From NCBI RefSeq assembly GCF_002259645.1, contig NZ_MWWV01000003.1:1-64000 (forward strand): 64,000 nt of DNA, given 5' to 3'. Every line of letters starts with the position of its first letter. Position 1 is the stretch's first letter. The translations under genes were made by a program, and so were the position numbers. This DNA comes from Bifidobacterium tissieri. GTDB taxonomy: Bacteria > Actinomycetota > Actinomycetes > Actinomycetales > Bifidobacteriaceae. The notes under the pieces were generated by a model. That model had not been told where the DNA came from, did no database searches, and saw only the letters and a list, made by a program, of their open reading frames with translations. This document shows positions 1-9,267 of the stretch, piece after piece.

Positions 1-1
1 C

Positions 2-610
2 AGCCCCTACCATCCCCAGACCCAGGGCAAGATCGAACGCTGGCACCGCACCCTCAAGCAATGGCTCGCCGCCCGGCACCTCGCGCGCGGTCTCGACGAG
101 CTCAACGCCCAGCTCGACGAGTTCCGCCGCGAGTACAACGAGGAACGCCCCCACCGGGCCCTGGGCCGCCGCACCCCCAAGGAGGCGTACGAGGCCAAGG
201 GCAAGGCCGGCCCCGACCCCGAGATCGCCGCCCGCGAACAGGCCAGACGCGACGAGGAGGAACACCGCGAGGCCGAACGCGTGACGGCCCCGAGACGCAG
301 GCCCGTCCCGGCCGCCGAACGCACGGAGCCCGAGCCCGTGGACGTGACCGTCCCGGCCCGCACGCACAAGACCGACCGACGCGGATGCGTCACCCAGCAG
401 GGCGGCGTCGCTCCGCTGCGCCGCATCATCGTCAACATCGGCAGGGAGAACGCCGGCAGGACGGTGGAACTGGCCATCGACCACGGCATCGTCACCGTCA
501 CCGACACCGCCACCGGCGAGATCCTCGCCGACCAAAGACTCGACACCACACGCGAATACCAATACCGCAGGCCACCGGCGAACGACAACGATGCCCCAGG
601 ACAGCAGTAA
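2..610 (+). CDS. IS481-family transposase, C-terminal part (cut by window edge)
   Basis: The open frame enters from the left edge and stops at 608-610, so only about 202 C-terminal residues are seen. They begin SPYHPQTQGKIERWHRTLK, the end of an rve/DDE integrase core in which the E of GKIERWH is the third catalytic acidic residue. The stretch EERPHRALGRRTPKEAY is typical of IS481 and related integrases. A small C-terminal domain follows (VTVTDTATGEILADQ, then TTREYQ) that actinobacterial IS481 transposases carry. The two catalytic Asp residues and the helix-turn-helix lie outside the window, so intactness cannot be judged. The frame runs straight into the repeated terminal sequence of the element. 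IS481 is my family assignment; a related rve-type IS cannot be excluded. Confidence 0.82.
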   Translation, partial: SPYHPQTQGKIERWHRTLKQWLAARHLARGLDELNAQLDEFRREYNEERPHRALGRRTPKEAYEAKGKAGPDPEIAAREQARRDEEEHREAERVTAPRRRPVPAAERTEPEPVDVTVPARTHKTDRRGCVTQQGGVAPLRRIIVNIGRENAGRTVELAIDHGIVTVTDTATGEILADQRLDTTREYQYRRPPANDNDAPGQQ

Positions 611-673
611 AGCATGCCCCAGGACACCCCGTCAACCATGCCCCGAGACACCCGTCAACCATGCCCCGAGACA
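590..673. repeat. IS right end with four tandem terminal motifs
   Basis: The motif ATGCCCCRRGACA occurs four times, at about 590-603, 613-626, 637-650 and 660-673, with a 23-24 bp period. The first copy overlaps the transposase stop. Read from outside on the minus strand the outermost copy begins TGTCTCGGGGCAT, which fits an IS481-type terminus starting with TGT at 673. Repeated motifs are likely transposase-binding sites. The left end is outside the window. Confidence 0.6.
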
Positions 674-700
674 ATACAAGGCGGATATGGCTCTCTGCTG

Positions 701-862
701 ACATCTAACTCCGCTTCGCTAGGTCTTCCCAAACGTAGACCTATCCGAGCATGAGCAAACATGGATATCTATATGCTCAAACCTATCCAGGGCACCCCGA
801 TTTTCGGGCATCGCCGTGAATGGTGTATTTTGCCGAGTGCCTAGCGAGGCGTGGTTAGATGT
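701..862. repeat. Imperfect inverted repeat beside the IS end
   Basis: Arms of 23 bp at 701-723 and 840-862 (ACATCTAACTCCGCTTCGCT and its near complement, 19 of 23 matching) enclose 116 bp with no gene. A partial third copy, CCTAGCGAAG, follows near 884. It may be a small non-autonomous element or a structured transcript. I see no gene in the gap between the IS end and 1255. Confidence 0.4.
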
Positions 863-1113
863 CTGCGGCAGGCTCAATCTGCCTAGCGAAGGGCACATAG
901 GGCTTGTATGTAGGTAAAGCTGAGGAAATTAGAGCCGGGGGCGAGAGCTTCGCTGGGAAAAGAAAATGGGGCAGGGGCATTGAGTGGTCTGATCCGATTC
1001 GGGCCAGAGACCGGGGGCATGTTGTGTTCTGCGTGGCGGTTCATGAGTTCTTGGGACGAGGCATCGGGCGTGTGATGCGCAACAGATTTGAATGTCCGAA
1101 CAGAATTTTCGGA

Positions 1114-1232
1114 GGCCTGCCCGCCGACCGGTGTGAGGAACAGGATCCGCGGGCGTCCGGATCGAACTCGTCCGGCGGTAACCCAGACCCTAGCCTGGAC
1201 CCGGGCCGCCGCCGGACGAGTTATTGCAGGCC
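1114..1232. other. Nested inverted repeats, possible structured RNA
   Basis: A perfect 12-bp inverted repeat (CTCGTCCGGCGG at 1167-1178, CCGCCGGACGAG at 1209-1220) lies inside an outer pair, GGCCTGC (1114-1120) and GCAGGCC (1226-1232). No T-tract follows on either strand, so this is not an ordinary terminator, although it lies just downstream of the minus-strand dehydrogenase. It matches none of tmRNA, RNase P RNA or SRP RNA by signature motifs. Either strand could be transcribed. Confidence 0.3.
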
Positions 1233-1255
1233 GCCCTAGCTCGGTGCCGCCCTCC

Positions 1256-2035
1256 TCACTGCTGGCGGTAGACCTTGGTGTAGGAGCCTTCGGCGCGCGG
1301 CCGCACCACGATCTGGTCCACGTCCACGGTGTCGGGCTGCTCAAGCGCCCAGCGCACGCATTCGGCGATGTCCTCTGCCGTGAGCGGATCGGGCACACCC
1401 GCATACACCGCCGCGGCCTTGGCCTCATCGCCGTGGAAGCGCTTGATGGCGAACTCATCGGTGTGCACCATGCCCGGCGCGATATCGATCACACGCACGG
1501 GCTCGCCGATCAGCTCAAGACGCAGCACGCGAGCCATCACCCGTTCCGCGAACTTCGACGCGCAATAGCCGGCTCCGCCCTCATACGGTTCGATGCCCGC
1601 AGTGGATGAGATCACCAGCACGCTGCCAGACGACTCCTTAAGCGCGGGCAGCAGCTTCTGCGTGATGCGCAGCGTCCCGAGCACATTGAGCTCATACATG
1701 GCACGCCAATCGTCCAGATTCGCCGTGGCGACCGGATCCTTGCCAATCGCGCCGCCCGCGCAGTTGACCAGCGCCTTCACCGGTCCCGCCGCCAGAATTC
1801 GGTCGACCGCGGACTGCGTGGATTCCTCGTTGGTGATGTCGGTGGCGATCGGCGTACAGCCGGTTTCCGAGGCGAGCGCGTCGAGCTTGCTTTCGCGGCG
1901 GGCGAGCGCGAACACCGTCCATCCTTCGGCGGTGAGCTTGCGGACCGTTGCGGCGCCGATGCCGCTGGACGCGCCCGTCACCACGGCGGTGCGTGCGGTG
2001 TTGGTTGCGTTGGTGAGTTCGGATTCCTGTGTCAT
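1256..2035 (-). CDS. Short-chain dehydrogenase/reductase (SDR)
   Basis: A classical SDR of 259 residues, presumably an NAD(P)H-dependent cytoplasmic oxidoreductase; the substrate cannot be read from sequence. Seen: nucleotide-binding TGASSGIG near residue 22, the NCAGG motif (NAG type), catalytic Ser in ISSTAG, and YCASK carrying the catalytic Tyr and Lys, all in the expected order. The combination resembles the YdfG-like serine/3-hydroxy acid dehydrogenase group, but that is only a suggestion. The start is the ATG at 2035, preceded by GAAGGAGA at good spacing; a TTG six codons upstream overlaps that ribosome site and is unlikely. The gene stands alone, and its 3' end faces the structured region at 1114-1232. 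Confidence 0.88.
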   Translation of the reverse strand: MTQESELTNATNTARTAVVTGASSGIGAATVRKLTAEGWTVFALARRESKLDALASETGCTPIATDITNEESTQSAVDRILAAGPVKALVNCAGGAIGKDPVATANLDDWRAMYELNVLGTLRITQKLLPALKESSGSVLVISSTAGIEPYEGGAGYCASKFAERVMARVLRLELIGEPVRVIDIAPGMVHTDEFAIKRFHGDEAKAAAVYAGVPDPLTAEDIAECVRWALEQPDTVDVDQIVVRPRAEGSYTKVYRQQ

Positions 2036-2289
2036 TGCGGTCTCCTTCGGCAAGAGTTCCTTTGCGGGGGTTGCATTCGCTTCCGATTCTAGTGTTGCGA
2101 GGTTGCGATGCCGATATCCCCGTTGCAGTGAATGCGCCTAATCCCAATCAATGGGACCCGCATTGACGACGCGATCAGTGTCGCCGGAGCACCCTCGAAT
2201 GAGGGGCCGGGCCGTTCTGGCGTGTGCCGATGTGCCCTATGCGTCCAATTCCTTCGATTACATGTCGATGCCCACGACTCTCCGTGTAA

Positions 2290-2461
2290 CTACGTTAATT
2301 TTTGAAAAACTACGTAGAAATCAACGTTTTTTGTCGTACGATGAAAGAGCGCCGCGCGGCATCGCTGCACAATCTCACGATTGGATGTCGTGCGGTTGCT
2401 TTTGCATCATGCCGAGTTCTCACGCTGGCGAGGCTGCTTGCCGGCGGCTACTCTGAAATGT
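2290..2461 (+). promoter_or_regulatory. Upstream region and probable leaderless promoter of sbcD
   Basis: The gap between the divergent dehydrogenase and sbcD holds an AT-rich stretch with the octamer AACTACGT repeated (from 2288 and about 2308) and a CTACGTAG palindrome. Closer in, TACTCT at 2449-2454 ends seven bases before the sbcD ATG, and no ribosome-binding site precedes that ATG, which suggests a leaderless transcript. The -35 element is not clear. I see no gene in 2036-2461. Confidence 0.4.
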
Positions 2462-4345
2462 ATGAGGATTCTCCATACTTCGGATTGGCATATCGGCCGG
2501 CGTTTCAAAGGGGTTGACCTTGTCGAATACCAGCGTCGGGCGCTTGACTGGCTGATCGACACCGTGCAGCGTGAGCATGTGGACGTGGTGTGTGTGTCCG
2601 GCGACGTATACGATTCGCCGATGCCATCCGCCGCGTCGGTTGATCTTCTGGATGATGCGCTGACACGTCTGACCTCGATCATTGACGATGAGGGACGCCC
2701 GGCGGTGGATGTGATCGTGACACCCGGAAACCATGATTCCGCGCGCAAACTCGGGTTTGGGGCGCGAATGATGCGCCCGAATCTGCACCTGCGCTGCGAG
2801 ATCGCGCAGATTGCGGACCCGGTGATCGTGACACGTGGGGGAGCGGACGGCAGGGAAGATCGACTGGCCGTGTACGCGCTGCCGTACCTGGACCCGGACG
2901 TGGCGCGGCCCGCGCTGGAGAAACTGCTGGAGTACGAGAACGCCAAGGATTTCGCCCAGCTGGATTCCTGCGCTGTGTCTCAGGAGGATACTCGCCCCAA
3001 GGAGAAAGCCGAGCATGTGGGACGAGAGGATGGGGACAACCCGCGCAACTCTGGGGATAACCGAAACGCTAACGATGCCCCCGGGCGTTTCCGCCGCACC
3101 GATCCCGTCGATCCCGTCGATCACGGGGATGCGGACATCCGCAGCAACTCTGGGGATACCCCGGAGACAACGGATGACGTCGCCCCACGCCTGCGAATCC
3201 CGCGCTCGCATGAGGGCGTGATGACCGCCGCAATGCGATTGATCCGCATGGATCTGCAGCGTCGCCGGCAGCAGGCAGAAGCCGAAGGCGTATCATTCCA
3301 CGCGGTGCTCATGGCCCATGCCTTCGTTTCGGGCGCGGCCCCCAGCGATTCGGAGCGCAACATCACCATCGGCGGCGTGGACAGCGTGCCGGCCGCGGTG
3401 TTCTCGAACAGCGGTCTGGATTATCTCGCGCTCGGCCACTTGCACCGCGCCCAGCAGGTGCGTATCCCCTCCGGCAGCGCCGTCGTTCCTGATGGACTCG
3501 ATGATGACCGAGATTCGACGAACACAGAAAATGAGAAGACTTCGATTGCCGCTCATGTCGCGAACCCCAATGCATCCAAGTCCGGCGATCCCGCCGACCT
3601 CGTACCCATTGAGCCGCACAAGTCCATCGGGTCTGTCACGGCTCCGCAGCGCGCCAAGACCTCGATGTTCAAGAGCGGAAATTCCGCTCCGCCTCTCGCC
3701 CGGTATTCGGGATCCCTGCTCGCGTACTCGTTCTCCGAAGCATGTACGCCACCGGTCGTGGGCAACGGGAAAAGCGTGGTGATCGTTGACATGCCGGAAC
3801 CGTCCGACACGCCAGTCCGTCCGTCCCTACGCACAATCCCCGTGGAATCAGCCCAGCCCGCGCTGGTCCGACTTGCCGGCTCGCCCGAGGAACTGCTCGG
3901 CGATCTCGCCGAATCGCACCGCCACGACTGGGTGTCACTCACCGTGGTATCCGACACCTACCCGCACGGCATGTATCAGAAACTCGACGCCGCGTACGAG
4001 CACGCGTTGGAAAAGAACTTCAAGATCACGCAACGATCCGCCGGAACCGCCGACTCCGCAAATGGCAGCGGACCGGATCGCGCGATGGCTAATCTCCACG
4101 AGACTCGCAGCGAACTCGACGTGCTCACAGGGTTCGTTCGCTACACGCTGGGCCGCGAGCCGAATGACGGTGAGATCGCCGTGCTGCGCGACGCCGTGGA
4201 ACGCGTACATGCCACCGACGATGAGAAAGCCGATACGACTACGTCAACGGCAGCCACAACACTCGGCGCGCCCGCGCCCGTCGCAACCGACACCGCGACC
4301 GTCGAAACCGCTACGCCAGCGAACAGGAAAGGAGCCCGCGCATGA
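2462..4345 (+). CDS. sbcD: DNA double-strand-end nuclease subunit SbcD
   Basis: Mre11-type metallophosphoesterase that pairs with SbcC to open hairpins and process double-strand ends. It is 627 residues, much longer than the roughly 400 of E. coli SbcD. It begins MRILHTSDWHIGR (motif I), then GDVYD, GNHDS and, after an insertion, LGHLHRAQ, so all metal-binding motifs are present. The extra length comes from two low-complexity, polar segments. One at about 170-260 contains two NSGD and several DP repeats; the other lies at about 345-415, just before the ARYSGSLLAYSF core strand. The start at 2462 puts motif I at the N-terminus as in the family; upstream in-frame codons would add unrelated sequence. 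The stop overlaps the sbcC start (ATGA), indicating translational coupling. Confidence 0.93.
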   Translation: MRILHTSDWHIGRRFKGVDLVEYQRRALDWLIDTVQREHVDVVCVSGDVYDSPMPSAASVDLLDDALTRLTSIIDDEGRPAVDVIVTPGNHDSARKLGFGARMMRPNLHLRCEIAQIADPVIVTRGGADGREDRLAVYALPYLDPDVARPALEKLLEYENAKDFAQLDSCAVSQEDTRPKEKAEHVGREDGDNPRNSGDNRNANDAPGRFRRTDPVDPVDHGDADIRSNSGDTPETTDDVAPRLRIPRSHEGVMTAAMRLIRMDLQRRRQQAEAEGVSFHAVLMAHAFVSGAAPSDSERNITIGGVDSVPAAVFSNSGLDYLALGHLHRAQQVRIPSGSAVVPDGLDDDRDSTNTENEKTSIAAHVANPNASKSGDPADLVPIEPHKSIGSVTAPQRAKTSMFKSGNSAPPLARYSGSLLAYSFSEACTPPVVGNGKSVVIVDMPEPSDTPVRPSLRTIPVESAQPALVRLAGSPEELLGDLAESHRHDWVSLTVVSDTYPHGMYQKLDAAYEHALEKNFKITQRSAGTADSANGSGPDRAMANLHETRSELDVLTGFVRYTLGREPNDGEIAVLRDAVERVHATDDEKADTTTSTAATTLGAPAPVATDTATVETATPANRKGARA

Positions 4346-7300
4346 GACTGATCGGCATGCGTTTCCAAGGCATTGGCCCGTACGAAAAGGAATACTCCAT
4401 CGATTTCGCGGCGCTCAACCGGTCTCGTATGTTTCTGATCGAAGGCGAGACCGGAGCCGGCAAATCCACGATCCTCGACTGCATCAGCTTCGCGCTGTAC
4501 GGCGACGTGTCGGCGGACGTGGCCAGCAAGGACCGTCTGCGCTCGCGATTCCTCGGCACCGAGCAGACGCCGTCGTATGTGGATCTGATCTTTGAGCTCA
4601 ACGACGCGTTCTATCGTGTGCGCCGCGAGCCGGCCTATGAGCGTCGCAAGCGTCGCGGCGAAGGCACGACGGCGGTGAATCCCAAGGGCCTGCTGTGGCA
4701 AGTGGATGACGGGATCGCTGCGCTGCTGCCGGCCGGATGGGGGTCGGATGATCGCAGTGATCATGACGTCGATAGTTCCAATCAGATCGTGGATGATTCC
4801 GATCAGGTTGCGCTTGATGGCACCGCCACGCGATATTTCGAGTACGCCGACGACGCCGATCACGCCAAGGTCCTAGCGAGTCAGGCGCGCGACACCGGCA
4901 CGGAGATCCTGCGGTTGCTGCATTTGTCGCGCGACCAGTTCTCCAAGACCGTAATGCTTGCGCAGGGCCAGTTCTCCAGTTTCCTGCGGTGCAAGCCGGA
5001 GGAACGTACGCAGCTGGTCAAGAGTCTGTTCGAGGCGGATGTATACGAGTCGATTCAGAAAACGCTCGATGAGATGCGGAAAACACAATCCGATCAGGTG
5101 GCCGCGCAACGTCGTGATGTGGTGAGTGCGGTCCGCGATGCGCGCACCAACGCTGAAGAGATCGAACGACGTGGTGATGAGATACGTGATGCTGGCCAAA
5201 ACGTTGTGAATCAGGATTCGGATTCGATTGATAAAACCGCCGATGGTCATGATGATGAACGCGATGCCGGTGAGGATGCCTGGGATGTCAACGATGTCAA
5301 TGCACCCGAGGTTGTGAAGGACAACCCCGACCCCCTTTCCGTTATCAAGGCGAACTGGTGCCTGGACGAGCGCGGGGATCTGGCCGAACCGGCCCTGAGC
5401 CCGTCGGACATCGCAGCCGCGCTCGACGACCATTTGGCCGCTGCCGAAACCGCGGCGGCGCATTTGCTCGCCCACAGCCACGACGCATTAACGGCATCGT
5501 CCACGCGACTCGACGACGAGCAGCGAAAACTCGACGCCATGCGACAGCTGTCGGCAGCTGACACGGCGTATCGGACCGCGATCGGTCAACGTGACGAACT
5601 GGAACAGCGTCGGCCCGACGTCGACGACATCCGTGAACGATTGCAGAAATCCGCGGCGGCGGAGCCCGTGGCGCGTGCGCAGCGCGAATGCGAGGCTGTG
5701 CAGAATCGTCGTGCGCGGACCGATGCCGCATTGCGTGCCACCAACGAGGAATTGGCCGCATGCGAGTCCGCGGAGGCGTTGACCGCATCGCGTGACAAGG
5801 CAAATGCCGTGGCCGCCGGACGACCCGCCGCCGAAGCCGCGTTGCGCGCCGCGCAGGAGTTGGAATCCCGTGCCGCTTCGGCCCGTGCCTCGTGGAAGAA
5901 GGCCGAGCGTGCCGATAGTCAGGCGCGATCGCAGGCCGCGGCGACGGATGCGGCCCGTGACGCATTGTCTGCGTTGGAACGAGAGCATAGCGAGTCGGAT
6001 CTGCGGCAACAACTGGAGGATGTAATCCGTCATGAAGCGGCGCGGCCCGGTCTGCAGGACCGCTTGCAGGCTGCGCGAACCGTGCTCGATCACGCGCGCA
6101 AACGACAGGCCGAGGAATCGTCTCTGGAACAACTGCAAGCCGCTGTCGACCAGGCGTTGCGGAACCAGCGGCATGCGGACGACGAGTACGAGCAGGCTCG
6201 GCGTGCGTTTTTCGCCGCGGGGGCCGCGCGGCTGGCCGGGGAACTCGTCGACGGGTGCCCGTGCCCGGTGTGCGGCAGCGTGGAACATCCGCATCCGGCC
6301 GCCACACCATCGGATGCCGTTGCTCTGCCGGATGATGCCACTGACAATGTGGTCGCCGCTCCCGACGAGAACCGTCTGAACGCGCTCGATCAGTCCGCCC
6401 GTCAGGCCGCGCAGCAGGTGATCGCAGCCAATGCCGCCGTCGACCTGTGCAAGGCGCGCATCGCCTCGGAAACCGAGCAGTCCCAAGGGCTGAGCGTCGA
6501 GGATGCCGAGGCTGCGGTGGCTCAGGTGCGCAAGGAATTGGACGAAGTACGCGCACTTGGCAAGACGCGGGACCAGCTGAACGCGCAGCTGCAGGCGTTG
6601 CACGATGCCGTCAAACAGGTCGACGACTGCGTTCGCCGGTTGGACGTGGCCCAGGCCGAAGCGTCCGGTGCGCTGGAGTTGGTGCGTGCCGCCGTGGAAT
6701 CGTGCGTGGCGTCCGTTGGCCTGCCCAAATCCGTCGTCGATTCGGATGACGCGATTGATCCCGTCAGTGATGCCAGCGATTCCACTGATTCCAAGGATTC
6801 CGCTGATGAACTGGCCGCGCTCGCCGCACGCATCGACGCCGTCGAAACCCGCGCATCCGACGACGAACGAGCCGCGAACGACGCCATCGCCGTGTGCGAT
6901 CGTGCGTCTCGTGAAGTCGCGCGCATCGACCGGGATATCGCGCAGCGGACCGCATTGGAACAGCGGATCGGCGAGGTCGCGGCCGCACTGCAGGAGATCG
7001 ACCGACAGCTTGCCGCAATACAGGAGACCCGCGATCAGGCGTTGTCACACAGCGGATTCGAAACCGTCGAAGCGGCTCTGAACGCCGAACTCGACGCCAA
7101 GGAAACACAACGATTGCAGTCCGCGGTCGAACGATTCGATCGTGACGATCACGCGACCCAATCCGAACTGCAACGCACACTGACCGCGTTGCAAGCGCTG
7201 CTGGAGTCGGACATCGTGCGGCTGACGTTGGGAGCATCGGGCGTGGAAGTGCCGACTGTGGAAATGCCGACTGAAGTATCGATCGAGGAGCCAGCAGGCG

Positions 7301-8103
7301 TGGGAACAACGTCCTCGTCCACATTCACGCCCACGCCAGACGGTCTCGAATTGCTTCCCGATACCGATCATCTGCACGCGATCATCCGCACTCTCGAATC
7401 ATCCGTACGCCAGGCCGAATCCGAACGCGACGCTGCCATCCGCACGGAGGAACAGGTCAAGACACTCGACGCGGAACGTATGCGAACCGCGGAAACACTG
7501 CGAACGGCGGTCCGCACATGGTCCGACTCGTCAACCCGATTCGCGCCCATCCGCGACATGGCCCTGCTCGCCGGCGGGCGTGCAGGATCGCTCGCGACCG
7601 GCACCGCAAACGAAGGCCTCTCCCTCGTCACCTACGCCGTCACCGAACGCTTCCGCGACGTGCTCGCCCGCGCCAACGAGATCCTCGGCGACATCAAAGG
7701 CGGTGTATACGAACTGCGACTTGGCGCGCACGAGGGACGCACCTCCAAAACCGGTCTGCCGATCGAGGTGTTCGACCGTCGCAGTGATCTCACCTGCGAA
7801 GCGACCACACTGTCCGGCGGCGAAACGTTCTTCGTGTCGCTCGCGCTTGCGTTGGCGCTCGCCGACATCATTCAGGCCGAGAACGGCGGCATTTCGATGG
7901 ACACGTTGTTCATCGACGAGGGCTTCGGCACGCTGTCCGAGGAGTATCTCGACGATGTGCTCGACGTGCTGCGACGGATGAGTCGGCATCGTGACATCGG
8001 CGTGATCTCGCACGTCGGGCAGCTCAAGGATCAGATCGCCGAGCGGATCAGCGTGACCCGCATCAACGAGGACTCCGCCAGCCGCATCACCGTCACGGTG
8101 TGA
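4342..8103 (+). CDS. sbcC: DNA double-strand-end nuclease subunit SbcC (SMC-like ATPase)
   Basis: Rad50-type ATPase of 1253 residues that powers the SbcCD nuclease. The N-terminal lobe has Walker A GETGAGKST near residue 35. Long coiled-coil arms, rich in Ala, Glu, Gln and Arg, run on both sides of a CPVCG zinc hook near residue 640. The C-terminal lobe has the LSGGE signature near 1157 and Walker B FIDEGFGTL near 1190. Its ATG overlaps the sbcD stop by four bases. Polar insertions interrupt the N-lobe near 145-165, the first arm near 280-330 and other points, as in SbcD. The coding frame is intact throughout. Confidence 0.95.
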   Translation: MRLIGMRFQGIGPYEKEYSIDFAALNRSRMFLIEGETGAGKSTILDCISFALYGDVSADVASKDRLRSRFLGTEQTPSYVDLIFELNDAFYRVRREPAYERRKRRGEGTTAVNPKGLLWQVDDGIAALLPAGWGSDDRSDHDVDSSNQIVDDSDQVALDGTATRYFEYADDADHAKVLASQARDTGTEILRLLHLSRDQFSKTVMLAQGQFSSFLRCKPEERTQLVKSLFEADVYESIQKTLDEMRKTQSDQVAAQRRDVVSAVRDARTNAEEIERRGDEIRDAGQNVVNQDSDSIDKTADGHDDERDAGEDAWDVNDVNAPEVVKDNPDPLSVIKANWCLDERGDLAEPALSPSDIAAALDDHLAAAETAAAHLLAHSHDALTASSTRLDDEQRKLDAMRQLSAADTAYRTAIGQRDELEQRRPDVDDIRERLQKSAAAEPVARAQRECEAVQNRRARTDAALRATNEELAACESAEALTASRDKANAVAAGRPAAEAALRAAQELESRAASARASWKKAERADSQARSQAAATDAARDALSALEREHSESDLRQQLEDVIRHEAARPGLQDRLQAARTVLDHARKRQAEESSLEQLQAAVDQALRNQRHADDEYEQARRAFFAAGAARLAGELVDGCPCPVCGSVEHPHPAATPSDAVALPDDATDNVVAAPDENRLNALDQSARQAAQQVIAANAAVDLCKARIASETEQSQGLSVEDAEAAVAQVRKELDEVRALGKTRDQLNAQLQALHDAVKQVDDCVRRLDVAQAEASGALELVRAAVESCVASVGLPKSVVDSDDAIDPVSDASDSTDSKDSADELAALAARIDAVETRASDDERAANDAIAVCDRASREVARIDRDIAQRTALEQRIGEVAAALQEIDRQLAAIQETRDQALSHSGFETVEAALNAELDAKETQRLQSAVERFDRDDHATQSELQRTLTALQALLESDIVRLTLGASGVEVPTVEMPTEVSIEEPAGVGTTSSSTFTPTPDGLELLPDTDHLHAIIRTLESSVRQAESERDAAIRTEEQVKTLDAERMRTAETLRTAVRTWSDSSTRFAPIRDMALLAGGRAGSLATGTANEGLSLVTYAVTERFRDVLARANEILGDIKGGVYELRLGAHEGRTSKTGLPIEVFDRRSDLTCEATTLSGGETFFVSLALALALADIIQAENGGISMDTLFIDEGFGTLSEEYLDDVLDVLRRMSRHRDIGVISHVGQLKDQIAERISVTRINEDSASRITVTV

Positions 8104-8208
8104 GATGGGTGCGAGGCGTGGCTGGCGGGAATTACGCGATCGGGTGGTTGCGCGATCGGGTGGTTTCCCAGTTGGGTGGTTGCCCAGTTAGGTGATCAGT
8201 CCGGGTGC

Positions 8209-8808
8209 TTAGCCGAAGAAGCGGCCGAACAGCGAGCTGGCTGCGTCGCCGAGCGAGCTCTGCGCCTGGTCTGCCACGCCGGACAGGTTGCCCGCGGCGT
8301 CGCCGAGCGTGCCGCCCAGATCGCCCGTCGCACCCTGCAGCGTACCGCCCAGATCGCTGCCGGCTGCAGCCAGGCCGTCAAGCGCGCCGCTGAAGTTGCC
8401 GCTGGTCACGCTCTCCCAGGCACCCTGCGCGGCATCGCCCAGTCCGGAGCCGGCCAGATCGCCCAATGCGGCCTGTCCTGCATCGGCAACGCCGGCACCG
8501 GCATCTGCCAGACCGGCGCCGGCATCGGCCAGGCCGGCACCTGCGACGTCGGCGAACCCGGCCGTGGCGTCCTGTGCGACCGTACCCAGATCGCCGGCAG
8601 CGCCCGTCAGCCCGTCAACGGCGTCCTGTCCGTAGGCACCCAGATCGCCGGCCGCTCCGGTCACGGCTCCCGCAGCATCCTGTGCCGCGGCGGTGCCGTC
8701 GCCCAGCACCGATCCCACCACGTCCGACAGTCCCGTGTTCTCGGCCACCTGCCCGAGCAGATCGCCGGCGCCGTTCGACAGTGCATCCTTAAGAAATCCG
8801 AATACCAT
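8209..8808 (-). CDS. Ala/Gly/Asp-rich repetitive protein of unknown function
   Basis: Predicted 199-residue protein starting MVFGFLKDALSNGAGDLLG and built from degenerate repeats such as GLADAGAGLADAGAG and GAAGDLG. No signal peptide, strong transmembrane segment or catalytic motif is visible; it ends with the aromatic patch SSLFGRFFG. Regular Ala/Asp/Gly heptad-like repeats suggest an amphipathic helical or phasin-like surface-active protein, but that is only a composition-based guess. The ATG at 8808 has a good AAGGGGGA ribosome site; longer in-frame starts do not. It is convergent with sbcC, and the 100 bp between them hold short repeats of GATCGGGTGGTT and related words. Confidence 0.7.
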   Translation of the reverse strand: MVFGFLKDALSNGAGDLLGQVAENTGLSDVVGSVLGDGTAAAQDAAGAVTGAAGDLGAYGQDAVDGLTGAAGDLGTVAQDATAGFADVAGAGLADAGAGLADAGAGVADAGQAALGDLAGSGLGDAAQGAWESVTSGNFSGALDGLAAAGSDLGGTLQGATGDLGGTLGDAAGNLSGVADQAQSSLGDAASSLFGRFFG

Positions 8809-9173
8809 GATGTCCCCCTTCTTGTCCGTTATCCATGTTCGTTTGTGCGTGGCGTGACTGCGAATGACAAGCCGCGTCGCGCGTGCATCGCACAACTTCC
8901 GTTGTGGTCGTGTTGTGGATTCTGTTGTGATTCTGGTTTGGTTGCGATCATTCCACGCAGATCGGCATCGTTCGTGGCCGCTCTGTCACGTTAGAACGAC
9001 ATTTCTGCATGATCTGTTGAAATAACGACTGATATCCAGATAAACCGATCCGGCTGGGAATCTGCTGAAAATGTAAGGAAGATTACAGCCTTGGTCGTCT
9101 TTTTTGGTCGATTTGCGGCCGCCTGTCGGTTTCCTGGCCGTATGTCGAACGTCTATTGGCCGAAGTCCGTGGG
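8809..9173. other. Intergenic gap before rpsF, no gene seen
   Basis: This divergent spacer between the Ala/Gly-rich gene and rpsF is relatively AT-rich in its middle. No open frame with a plausible ribosome site was found. It must hold the promoters for both neighbours, but I could not choose convincing hexamers for the rpsF side. Confidence 0.4.
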
Positions 9174-9243
9174 GGAGTGTAGATTACGAGAGTTGCCCAT
9201 TTTGGGCACGCGCTTACACACTCCTGCCATGGACCGTCCATGG
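9174..9243 (+). promoter_or_regulatory. rpsF leader with CCG-loop hairpin, possible S6:S18 autoregulatory site
   Basis: An outer stem GGAGTGT (9174-9180)/ACACTCC (9218-9224) encloses the hairpin TGCCCA-TTT-TGGGCA (9194-9208). Next is a perfect 7-bp stem, CCATGGA (9227-9233) and TCCATGG (9237-9243), closed by the loop CCG. The ribosome site of rpsF starts about 12 bases later. Many bacterial rpsF leaders bind the S6:S18 complex through an exposed CCG trinucleotide, so feedback control of this operon is likely. In the described motif the CCG is in a bulge, here it is the loop. Confidence 0.5.
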
Positions 9244-9267
9244 CCTTTAGTCCGAAGGAGGTGGGTG

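Noticed and set aside
883-1458. Open frames on both strands between the IS end and the dehydrogenase
   Set aside because: No ribosome site, composition expected of shadow frames, and overlap with nested inverted repeats.
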